From Pseudonocardiaceae bacterium YIM PH 21723 (lineage in GTDB: Bacteria > Actinomycetota > Actinomycetes > Mycobacteriales > Pseudonocardiaceae): a DNA stretch of 64,000 nucleotides. Position 1 is the stretch's first letter; each line of letters opens with the position of its first letter. The notes under the pieces are model-generated. The model saw only the letters and a list, made by a program, of their open reading frames with translations. It had not been told where the DNA came from and did not search any database. The DNA lies in contig QZFT01000018.1 in NCBI GenBank assembly GCA_003600225.1, positions 1 through 64,000 on the forward strand. Direction: 5' to 3'. Both the position numbers and the translations under genes were made by a program. Positions 56,404 to 64,000 of the stretch are shown in pieces.

Positions 56404-59184
56404 TCATCGGGGGGTGGGCCATTCGCGGAGGCTGGCGGCCAGCTGGGCGCGGGACCGGAGGCCGAGTTTGCGGTAGATCCGGGTGAGCATGGCCTCGATG
56501 GTCTTCACGCTGACGCTCAGCGCCGCCGCGGCCTCGCTGTTGCTCATACCGCCGGCGACCAGCTCGGCCAGCCGCCGTTCGGTGTCGGTCAGGGTGTGCG
56601 CGGTCTGGGTGGACGGCGTCCGGCTCGCATCCAGGCGGGTCAGTTCGGTACGCACGAGGGTGATCCAGGGGGCGGCACCCGTGCGCTCGAAGATCGACTG
56701 GGCACGCAGCAGCGCCGAGCGGGCGCCCGCCTTGCGGCGTTGCCTGCGGCGCACGTTGCCGAGCAGCATCAGGGTGCGCCCGCACTCGATGGGCAGCCCG
56801 CGCTCGTCGAACCGGTCGGCCAGTTCCACCAGGGATTCGACGGAGTCCTCGAACCGGCCGTAGGCGGCGTCCAGGTAGGCCTGTGCGCGGCGCATCTCCA
56901 GGACCACCACGGATCGGTTGAGCGCCACGGCCCGGTCCAGGGTCTGCTCCAGCAGCGTCTCGGCCTCGGCCAGCTCACCGGTGCCGATCATCGCTGTGGC
57001 CAGTTCGCTGTGCCAGTGCAGCACCGACGGGTCGCCGACCATCTGCTGGGCCTCCAGCTTGGCCACTCGCTTGAGCGTGGTCGCGGCCTCCAGCACCTGT
57101 CCGGTGTGCAGCTGCACGACACCCAGCGCGTAGGCGTTGCGCGAGGTGAACACCACGTCGTGTTCCTCTTCGGAGGCGGCCAGGCCACGCAGCGCGCAGT
57201 CCCGGGCGTTCTCGAAGCTGCCGCCGGCCGCCTCGGCGAGGGCCTGCACGTACAGCATCGGACCCGGTGAAACGCCGTAGGTCACGCAGACGTCCATGGC
57301 CTCGGTCGCCAGGGCCACCGCCTTCGCGCACTCGCCGCCCCGCGCGTACACCTCGACCAGCGTGCGCATGGCGTTGAGCCGGTTGCCCAGCGCGCCACCG
57401 GATTCGGCGCCGGCCAGCATGCGCACCAGTTCCCCGCGCGCCGCGGCCAGCCGGTCGTCGAACAGGTCGAAGCGCACCGCCTGGAAGTGCGGGGATGCGG
57501 CCAGGTCCTCGGGCTCGCCGGTGCCGAACACGATGCGGGCGCGCTCGACGGTGAGCGCGGCTCCGGGGTCGCCGAGCACCCGCTCCATCCGGGCCTGCAT
57601 GGTGAGTGCGTTGGCCTCCATCACCCGGTCGCCGCCCTGGGTGGCGAGCGCGGCCGCGGCGATCGCCAGTTCCCGGGCCCGCTGCGGGTTGCCCTCGCAC
57701 AGGTTGTACCGGTTGGCGGCCATCAGGTTGACCTCGGCCAGCAGCAGCGGGTTGTTCTCCGCCTCGGCGGAGGCCTTGGCGAAGGTGTCCTCGAAGTCCT
57801 GCAACGCCTGCCCGGCCAGATCGAGGAGCGCCATCCGGGCGCGGACCCGCTGGGCCGGGTCGGGGGAGCGGTTGATCACCAGTTCGGCGGCGTGCTGGGT
57901 GAGTTCCAGGGAGCCCGCGGTCTGCGCGTCGGTGACCGCGCGGACCAGCCGGTCCAGCCCGATCTTCGCCTGGCTGTACGGGGTGTGCTCCGCTGCCAGC
58001 AGGCCGAGTTCGGCGGCGAGCGCGGTGAGTCCACGGAGCCGGCACAGGGTGGTCGCCGATTCCAGGCGGTCGGCCAGCCTGGAGTCGAGGGTGGCGGTGG
58101 ACAGCCCGAGGTGCCGCACCACGTCCACCTCGTCGTCGGCGGCCTCGGCGAGCGCGGCGTGCAACCGGGCCTGGGTGGTCCACGGGGTGGATTCGCGCAG
58201 TACCACGGGAACGGCGGCGGCCGGGAAGCCGATCCGGCCCGAGGCGTCCACATAGGACAGCCCGGCGCGGCCGGTCTCCCGCAGGTGTTCGTCGGCCCGC
58301 AGGCAGCCGGCGCGGCGCAGCAGGGTCAGTGAGGGGGCCCGGCACAGCGCGGCCGCCAGGAGCGTCTCCCTGGCCTCGTCGCTGATCCCGGCCAGCCATT
58401 CGCCGATGCGATGCCGCAGGGCCTCGGGCAGTTCCAGGGGATACAGCGGGTGACTGGGCCGGGCCGCGTTGGCCTGCCGCAACGCCTGGCCGAGCTCGAT
58501 GGCGATGGCCGGGTTCCCGCCGGACAACGCGTGTACCCGGCCGGAGTGCCGGTGTCGCAGCCCGCGGCCGGCGAGCAGTGTACTGATGTCCTCCACGCCC
58601 AGCGGGGGCACGGCGATCCGGATCGGTCCCGGGTCGTGCGGGGGTTCGGAGTTGCGTCGTGCGGTGATCATCCGCAGCCCGGGCAGCTGGCGCAGTACCG
58701 CGCCCAGCACGTCGGCGGTGGGATCGTCCAGCCACTGGGCGTCGTCGACGATGATCAGCGTGGCGTCCCGGGAGTGCCGTTCGACGAGCAGCTCGGCGAT
58801 GGCCGAGCGGACCGACAGTTCGTCCCAGCCGGGCCGCGGCGCGGGAACCCGGCGCATGATCGCCTCGGCCACCGTGGCCTGCGGCGCGGACAGCAGTTCG
58901 AGCCGATCCGGGCCGAGCTGGGCCAGCAGGTCGACCAGGCCCGCGTAGGGCAGCCGGCGGTCCCCCGGTTGCGGCGCGAGTCTGATCACCCGGCGCCCGC
59001 CGCGATGCGCCTGGACGGCCTGTGCCGCGAGCAGCGCGGTCTTGCCGATGCCCATCGGCCCGTACAGCTCCACCCATCGCGCCGTTTCCAGGGCCACCGC
59101 TACCTCGTCCAGCAGCCTGGTTCGTCCGATGAGCGAGTTCTCTGGTCGCTCTGTCACGTTGCGCACGCGCCTGTTCCCCCGCAT
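56404..59184 (-). CDS. LAL-type ATPase regulator with LuxR domain
   Basis: A 926-residue regulator of the large ATP-binding LuxR (LAL/MalT-like) group. Residues 17-200 form the P-loop domain: GRTRLLDEV, Walker A ELYGPMGIGKTALL, Walker B LIIVDDAQWLDDP. The middle 600 residues are helical, TPR-like. The C-terminal LuxR helix-turn-helix is LTDTERRLAELVAGGMSNSEAAAALSVSVKTIEAMLTRIYRKLG. ATG 59184 may be read from a leaderless transcript; GTG 59157 is an alternative. It could control neighbouring esterase or cyclase genes, but no target is evident. Confidence 0.92.
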   Translation of the reverse strand: MRGNRRVRNVTERPENSLIGRTRLLDEVAVALETARWVELYGPMGIGKTALLAAQAVQAHRGGRRVIRLAPQPGDRRLPYAGLVDLLAQLGPDRLELLSAPQATVAEAIMRRVPAPRPGWDELSVRSAIAELLVERHSRDATLIIVDDAQWLDDPTADVLGAVLRQLPGLRMITARRNSEPPHDPGPIRIAVPPLGVEDISTLLAGRGLRHRHSGRVHALSGGNPAIAIELGQALRQANAARPSHPLYPLELPEALRHRIGEWLAGISDEARETLLAAALCRAPSLTLLRRAGCLRADEHLRETGRAGLSYVDASGRIGFPAAAVPVVLRESTPWTTQARLHAALAEAADDEVDVVRHLGLSTATLDSRLADRLESATTLCRLRGLTALAAELGLLAAEHTPYSQAKIGLDRLVRAVTDAQTAGSLELTQHAAELVINRSPDPAQRVRARMALLDLAGQALQDFEDTFAKASAEAENNPLLLAEVNLMAANRYNLCEGNPQRARELAIAAAALATQGGDRVMEANALTMQARMERVLGDPGAALTVERARIVFGTGEPEDLAASPHFQAVRFDLFDDRLAAARGELVRMLAGAESGGALGNRLNAMRTLVEVYARGGECAKAVALATEAMDVCVTYGVSPGPMLYVQALAEAAGGSFENARDCALRGLAASEEEHDVVFTSRNAYALGVVQLHTGQVLEAATTLKRVAKLEAQQMVGDPSVLHWHSELATAMIGTGELAEAETLLEQTLDRAVALNRSVVVLEMRRAQAYLDAAYGRFEDSVESLVELADRFDERGLPIECGRTLMLLGNVRRRQRRKAGARSALLRAQSIFERTGAAPWITLVRTELTRLDASRTPSTQTAHTLTDTERRLAELVAGGMSNSEAAAALSVSVKTIEAMLTRIYRKLGLRSRAQLAASLREWPTPR

Positions 59185-59534
59185 GGCCTGTTGTATCCCC
59201 AGCTGAATTTAAGCCGGTTGGGGGACCAACGGACATAAGGCCGAACCAATACCCCCTGATCGTCGCAATCACGATTGGGTTAAGGCCCAGGTGAATCGGG
59301 CGACTTGTGCGGCGGGTCACAGAGTGGTGGTGGTCTGTTCACTTCCGGTAGCGGCACGAGTGCTCAGGAAAGCGATTTCCAGGCAATTTCGCCGATTTAC
59401 TGATCAGTAGCGATGTCACAGTGCCACTGTCAAGATTGGCATTGGTTCAGCAGGCTTCCGCCGTGTCCGCTGGAGCGGATAGGGCATAGCACCGGTTCAC
59501 ACTCTATGGTCCAGCCCACTGTTCTGGTATGCGA
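59185..59534. other. Intergenic region with probable LuxR-gene promoter
   Basis: 350 bp without a gene. Towards the LuxR gene it holds several AT-richer stretches (GATACAACAGGCC just before ATG 59184; CCCTGATCGTCGCAATCACG). No strong palindrome was noted. Confidence 0.4.
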
Positions 59535-61028
59535 TCAGTGCGGGACGCGTGACCACAGGGCGCAGTGGTGATCGGCGGCCAGATCCACCGGCCCGATTCC
59601 GGCCGGGGCGATATCCAGCCCCTGCACCGTGGGGACGGCGGGCCACTGCGGGCTGCCGGTGTGCGCGAACGCCGCCCACGCGCGCTGCATCCGCTCACCC
59701 AGGGCCGACTGGGCGGCGTTCAGCGTCACCGGCAGCGATCCGGGGAACAGGTAGGGCAGCTCGGCGGCGTGGTAGGCCCCGGTGTCCGGGTGGCGCGGGT
59801 CCAGGCCGGGCACGGTGCGGTCGCGGAATTCGTAGCCGTACACCGGCATCCGGCGGGCCAGGTGACCGGCCATCTCGTGTGCCGTGCAGGACCAGAGGGC
59901 ATCGGTGCTGACCGTGGCCCACGCTAGGGCGGGGCTCGGGTACTCCGACAGCGGATACGCCGCCAGGACCTCGTCCGCCCGGTCGCCGTACCCGGCGCGG
60001 ATCAGTTCCGGGTACCGCTGCGTGGTGATCTCCTCGTACAGGAAACCCCGGTGCTCGTCCCGGTTGGTGCCGAGCAGCATCGGCATCCGCTGGGTGTACC
60101 CGGCGCGCACGGCCCGGCCCGGTTCGACGGGTAACAGCGGGCCGCCGTACGCGGGCGCGATGAGCAGGTCGTTGGTCAGCAGCGCCGTCGCCGGGAGCCG
60201 GCGCAGACAGGCCAGGTCCGGGCCGGGACAGCCCAGCGTGGCCGCCCGCTCCACGCCTGCCTTGTCGGCTTCGGCGCGGGGAATCCAGATGCTGCCGGCC
60301 GGCTCGCTGGGCAACCATCCGCCCGGCTGCCAGTGCAGGTCGCACGGTCCACTCTGGATGATCGCCTTGTCGAACAGCCCGACGGCGGTGGGCGAGGCCA
60401 GCTGCGCACACGCGCTCAACCCGCCCGCCGACTCGCCGAACAGGGTCACATTGCCGGGATCGCCGCCGAAGGCCCCGGCGTTGCGGCGCACCCAGCGCAG
60501 CGCCGCCTGCTGATCCTCTAAACCGAACTGACCGCCGCCCGCCAATCCGGGCAGCCCGAGGAAGCCCAGCGCGCCGACCCGGTAGCCGGCCGTCACCACC
60601 ACCACGTCGCCACGCTCGGCCAGCTGCCGCGCGTCGTACGCGGGGGCGCCGCCGCCGACGAATCCGCCGCCGGGAATCCACACCATGACCGGGTACCTGC
60701 CGGGCTTCGCCGGGGTGGTGACGTTCAGGTACAGGCAGTCCTCGGAGCCCCGGTCCGGAGCGCCCGGCGCGAACAGATCCCGTTGCAGGCACACCTCACC
60801 CGGCCTGGTGGCGTCCTTAATGGACGTCCAGGGCCGGACGGGTTGTGGTGCCCGCCAACGGTTCTCGCCGACGGGCGGGGCGGCGAACGGAATGCCCTGG
60901 AAGACGCGGCTGTGCTCGGTGACGGTGCCGCGCACCGGCCCCTCGACAGTCCGGACGACGGACGGATCAGTGGGGGCGGTCGCGGTCGACCCCAGCAGGG
61001 CCAGCGCCACCATGAGCTTCAGTACCAA
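59535..61028 (-). CDS. Secreted type-B carboxylesterase (third of array)
   Basis: A 497-residue exported carboxylesterase/cholinesterase-family enzyme cleaving ester bonds. TTG 61028 gives a signal with a charged residue (MVLKLMVALALLGSTATA); ATG 61013 is an alternative. The family start GPVRGTVTEHSRVFQGIPFAAPPVGENRWRAP, SEDCLYLNVTTPAKPGRYPVMVWIPGGGF (oxyanion GGGF), nucleophile in GESAGG (about residue 197), acid in GTNRDEH, and His in GAYHAAELPYLF are all present. The first 62 bases overlap the 3' end of the next gene, whose C-terminus is extended. The three tandem genes are recent duplicates. Confidence 0.92.
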   Translation of the reverse strand: MVLKLMVALALLGSTATAPTDPSVVRTVEGPVRGTVTEHSRVFQGIPFAAPPVGENRWRAPQPVRPWTSIKDATRPGEVCLQRDLFAPGAPDRGSEDCLYLNVTTPAKPGRYPVMVWIPGGGFVGGGAPAYDARQLAERGDVVVVTAGYRVGALGFLGLPGLAGGGQFGLEDQQAALRWVRRNAGAFGGDPGNVTLFGESAGGLSACAQLASPTAVGLFDKAIIQSGPCDLHWQPGGWLPSEPAGSIWIPRAEADKAGVERAATLGCPGPDLACLRRLPATALLTNDLLIAPAYGGPLLPVEPGRAVRAGYTQRMPMLLGTNRDEHRGFLYEEITTQRYPELIRAGYGDRADEVLAAYPLSEYPSPALAWATVSTDALWSCTAHEMAGHLARRMPVYGYEFRDRTVPGLDPRHPDTGAYHAAELPYLFPGSLPVTLNAAQSALGERMQRAWAAFAHTGSPQWPAVPTVQGLDIAPAGIGPVDLAADHHCALWSRVPH

Positions 61029-62511
61029 GGATCTCGCTCCAGAAGTCGCAGTGGTGCTCGCCCGCCAGATCGACCGGTCCGATGCCGGTCGGCGGAATGT
61101 CCAGGCCCTGGACAGTAGGCGCGGTAGGCCATCCGGTCGAGCCGGTGTGGGCGAACTCCGCCCAGTACCGCTGCATGCGTTCGCCCAGTGCCAGTTGCGC
61201 GGAGTTCAGCGGGTATGCCGGATGCGGGAACAGATACGCCAGCTCAGCGGCATGGTAGGCCCCGGCGACGGGGATCTCCGGTGGCAGGATCGGTGCGGTG
61301 CGATCCCGGAACTCGTAGGCGTACACCGGCATCCGGCGGGCCAGTTCCCCGGTGATCCGATGGGTCGGGCAGGTCCAGATGGCGTCGGTGCCCACCGCGG
61401 CCCAGGCGAGCGCGGGACTGCCGTGCGCCGGGTACTTCGCCAGCACCCGATCGGCCTGCTCGCCGTACCCGGCGCGGATCAGTTCCGGGTAGCTCCGCTC
61501 GGTGATCTCCTCGTACAGGTAGGCGCGGTGTTCGTCCCGGTTGGAGCCGATCAGCACCGGCAGGCGTGGGGTGTGCCCCGCGCGTACCGCCGCGGCCGGT
61601 TCGTCGGGTAACAGCGGGCCGCCGTACGCGGGCGCCACGCCCAGGTCGTTGGTCAGCAACGCGCTCGCCGGCAGCCGGCGCAGGCAGGCCAGGTCGGCAT
61701 CGGGACAGCCCAGCGCGGCGGCCCGCTCGGCACCCGCCCGGTCCGCCTCGGCCCGGGGGATCCAGAGGGATCCGGCGGGAAGGCTGGGCAGTAGCGCCCC
61801 CGGCTGCCAGCGCAGCGTGCACGGTCCACTCTGGATGATCACCTTGTGGAACAGGCCGAGCGCGGTGGGCGAGGTGAGGTGCGCGCAGGCGCTCAGCGCC
61901 CCGGCGGACTCGCCGGACAGGGTCACGTTGGCCGGGTCGCCGCCGAAGGCCGCGGCATTGCGCCGCACCCAGCGCAGCGCGGCCTGCTGGTCCTGCAACC
62001 CGAAGACGCCGCCGCCGGATAACCCGGGCAGCCCGAGGTATCCCAGGGTGCCGAGGCGGTAGTTCACGGTCACCACCACGACATCGCCGCGTTCGGCCAG
62101 CTGCCGGGCGTCGTAGTAGTCGCCGGAGCCGTACACGAACCCGCCGCCGTGGATCCACACCAGCACCGGGTACCTGCCCGGCTTCGCCGGGGTGGTGACG
62201 TTCAGGAACAGGCAGTCCTCGCTGCCGAAGTCCGGTGTGCCGGGCAGGAACAGTCCCCGTTGCAGGCACACCTCACCCGGCTTCGTCGCGTCCTTTGTGG
62301 ACACCCACGAATGGGCGGGTCGTGGTGCCCGCCACCGGTTCTCGCCGACCGGCGGGGCGGCGTACGGGATGCCCTGGAAGGTGCGGCTGTGCGCGGTGAC
62401 CGTGCCCCGGACCGGGCCGTCGGCGGTGCGCACGACGGCCCGGTCGGGTGTGGCCGGCGGCACGGTCAGCAGGACGAGCGCGACCAGCGCACTAGCTATC
62501 AAGGACCTCAC
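60967..62511 (-). CDS. Secreted type-B carboxylesterase (second of array)
   Basis: A 514-residue paralogue of the flanking esterases. GTG 62511 gives a signal MRSLIASALVALVLLTVPPATPD. Catalytic elements: GGGF in WIHGGGFVYGSGD, nucleophile GESAGA (about residue 200), IGSNRDEHRAYLYEE for the acid, GAYHAAELAYLF for His. The last residues after FWSEIL continue GTEAHGGAGPAGVDRDRPH because the stop found at this place in the third gene's copy (FWSEVLDS) is absent; this makes the 62-bp overlap with the following gene. Start overlaps the preceding gene by 20 bp. Confidence 0.92.
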   Translation of the reverse strand: MRSLIASALVALVLLTVPPATPDRAVVRTADGPVRGTVTAHSRTFQGIPYAAPPVGENRWRAPRPAHSWVSTKDATKPGEVCLQRGLFLPGTPDFGSEDCLFLNVTTPAKPGRYPVLVWIHGGGFVYGSGDYYDARQLAERGDVVVVTVNYRLGTLGYLGLPGLSGGGVFGLQDQQAALRWVRRNAAAFGGDPANVTLSGESAGALSACAHLTSPTALGLFHKVIIQSGPCTLRWQPGALLPSLPAGSLWIPRAEADRAGAERAAALGCPDADLACLRRLPASALLTNDLGVAPAYGGPLLPDEPAAAVRAGHTPRLPVLIGSNRDEHRAYLYEEITERSYPELIRAGYGEQADRVLAKYPAHGSPALAWAAVGTDAIWTCPTHRITGELARRMPVYAYEFRDRTAPILPPEIPVAGAYHAAELAYLFPHPAYPLNSAQLALGERMQRYWAEFAHTGSTGWPTAPTVQGLDIPPTGIGPVDLAGEHHCDFWSEILGTEAHGGAGPAGVDRDRPH

Positions 62512-64000
62512 TCCAGAAGGCCAGCTTGTGGTCGGCGACCTGATCGACCCGGCCGATGCCCGCCGGAGCGATGTCCAGGCCCTGCACGGAATGCGTCGCC
62601 GGCAGCCAGAGCGGCAGGCCGGGCCCGTTGGGCTGGCCGGTGCGGGCGAAGTTCGCCCAGTACCGCTGCATCTGCGCGCCCAGTGCCTGCTGTTCCTGGT
62701 TGAGCTGCACCGGAAGCGAGCCCGGGAACAGGTAGGCCAGCTCCGCCGCGTGGTAGGCGCCCATGTCGAGACCCGGGATGATCGGTGGGACGGTGCGGTC
62801 GCGGAACTCGTAACCGAAGGTCGGGACGCGACGGCTCAGCTGCCCGGTGATCGTGTGTGCGGTGCGGGCCCAGAGCGCATCGGTGGTGACGGTGGCCCAG
62901 GCCGTGGTCGGGCTGGAGTAGGCCGCCACCGGATACTTCGCCAGCACCCGATCGGCCTTGTCCCCGTAGGAGGCGCGCAGTGAGTCGGCATATGTCTTCG
63001 GGGTCAGCGGTTCCGGCAGGAACGCGGCGAAGGTGCGGTGCTCGTCCCGGTTGATGCCGATCATCGTCGGCACCCGGTTGACGTCGCCCCGGGCGACCGC
63101 CGTGGCCGGGTTCAGCGGCAGCACCGGGGTGTCGATCGCCGGACTCGCGATGGACGTGTCCAGGAACTTCTCCGACGGGAGCCGCCGCAGGCAGGCCACG
63201 TCGGCGCAGCCCAGGCTGGTGGCCAGGGCGGAGCCGTCCTTGTCCGCGGTCGCCCGCGGCGCCCAGTTGGACCCGGCCGGTACTCCGGGGTAGAACTCGC
63301 TGTCCCGCCAGGCCAGTTCACACGGCCCGCTCTGCAGGATCGCCCGGTGGAACAGGCCGCGGGCGCCGGGTGAGGCCAGCTGGCCGCACACGCTGAGCGA
63401 GCCCGCCGACTCCCCGGCGATGGTGACGTTGCGCGGGTCGCCGCCGAACGCGCGGGCGTTGCGCTGCACCCACTTCAGCGCGGCCTGCTGGTCCTGCAAT
63501 CCGAAGGTGCCGCCGCCGTCCAGCCCGGGCAGGCCGAGATAACCGAGGGCGCCGAGCCGGTAGTTGAGGGTCACCACGACCAGGTCGCCACGCTCGGCGA
63601 GCTGGGCGGCCGGGTAGTCCGAACCGCTGCCCGCGATGAATCCGCCGCCGTGGATCCACACCAGTACCGGGCGGGTACCCGGCTTGGCCGGCGTGGTGAC
63701 GTTCAGGAACAGGCAGTCCTCGGTGCCGAGTGGCGGGCTGCCCGGCTGGAAGACCGGCCGTTGCAGGCACACGCTGCCCGGCTTGGTGGCGTCCTTGGTG
63801 GACGTCCACGGGGTGACGGGTTGTGGTGCCCGCCAACGGTTCTCGCCGGTCGGCGGAGCGGCGAACGGGATGCCCTGGAAGATGCGGTTCGACGCGGTGA
63901 CGGTGCCGCGTACCGGGCCGTCGGTGGTGGTGACCACGGCCGGTTCGGCGGATGCCGCCGGTGCCAGTGCGATGAGGGCGAGTGCGGTGAGCGCGATGCT
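62492..64000 (-). CDS. Secreted type-B carboxylesterase (first of array), 5' end outside window
   Basis: At least 502 residues; the frame stays open to the window edge and the visible N-terminus SIALTALALIALAPAASAEPAVV is the hydrophobic core and cleavage site (ASA) of a signal peptide, so only a few codons are missing. It has WIHGGGFIAGSGSD, nucleophile GESAGS, IGINRDEHRTF for the acid and GAYHAAELAYLF for the His. Compared with the others it has longer insertions near PEPLTPKTYADSL. It overlaps the next gene by 20 bp, so the array is likely one transcript. Confidence 0.92.
   Translation of the reverse strand, partial: SIALTALALIALAPAASAEPAVVTTTDGPVRGTVTASNRIFQGIPFAAPPTGENRWRAPQPVTPWTSTKDATKPGSVCLQRPVFQPGSPPLGTEDCLFLNVTTPAKPGTRPVLVWIHGGGFIAGSGSDYPAAQLAERGDLVVVTLNYRLGALGYLGLPGLDGGGTFGLQDQQAALKWVQRNARAFGGDPRNVTIAGESAGSLSVCGQLASPGARGLFHRAILQSGPCELAWRDSEFYPGVPAGSNWAPRATADKDGSALATSLGCADVACLRRLPSEKFLDTSIASPAIDTPVLPLNPATAVARGDVNRVPTMIGINRDEHRTFAAFLPEPLTPKTYADSLRASYGDKADRVLAKYPVAAYSSPTTAWATVTTDALWARTAHTITGQLSRRVPTFGYEFRDRTVPPIIPGLDMGAYHAAELAYLFPGSLPVQLNQEQQALGAQMQRYWANFARTGQPNGPGLPLWLPATHSVQGLDIAPAGIGRVDQVADHKLAFWSEVLDS

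Overview
The window is high-GC DNA (long open frames on both strands, G or C in most third positions) from a filamentous actinomycete, most likely of the Pseudonocardiales. This rests on the gene families: S33 tripeptidyl-aminopeptidase-like hydrolases, Asp23/AmaP clusters, nSTAND-WD40 proteins, DUF5753-type regulators, and giant surface proteins whose N-termini and repeats are of a kind I associate with that order. The lineage is an inference. No rRNA, tRNA or CRISPR array was recognised.

Layout. 0.3-4.8 kb: two secreted S33 hydrolases around an MFS transporter. 4.9-9.5 kb: a tightly coupled minus-strand operon of four paralogous membrane proteins (two with Gly/Cys-rich tails), a DUF692/MNIO iron oxidase and a small partner protein; it has the shape of a peptide-modification system. 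9.5-15.4 kb: GNAT acetyltransferase, MsrB, a LigD-type polymerase, a MITE-like repeat, a 22-residue peptide with eight cysteines, a hydrolase-like lipoprotein and an ATP-dependent DNA ligase. 15.4-19.1 kb: TenA, a five-gene Asp23/AmaP envelope operon and a lipoprotein. 19.1-28.8 kb: an integrated element with regulators, a HerA/VirD4-like ATPase, a replication-relaxation protein and a large serine recombinase, bounded on both sides by similar palindromes. 28.8-33.4 kb: a STAND ATPase with 14 WD40 blades between two small secreted proteins; all three share a promoter motif. 33.4-35.3 kb: RibD-like reductase and ZapE. 36.2-44.7 kb: two giant chaplin-like repeat surface proteins. 44.8-47.2 kb: DUF3291 protein, nucleotidyltransferase and DUF222-HNH protein. 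47.5-53.4 kb: a PaoABCD-type molybdenum aldehyde oxidoreductase operon with a MarR regulator and a divergent MocA. 53.4-59.2 kb: a membrane protein, a diguanylate cyclase and a LAL-type LuxR regulator. 59.5-64 kb: three tandem secreted carboxylesterases, the last cut by the window edge.

Intergenic DNA is rich in perfect palindromes. Two hairpin families show compensatory base-pair changes between copies, and a composite element with 67-bp inverted ends occurs twice in full and once as a single end. Several genes lack a Shine-Dalgarno sequence and instead have a TANNNT box 6-7 nt before the start codon, which suggests leaderless transcripts. Starts were chosen from ribosome-binding sites, leaderless -10 boxes, signal peptides and family alignment remembered from experience; no database search was run.
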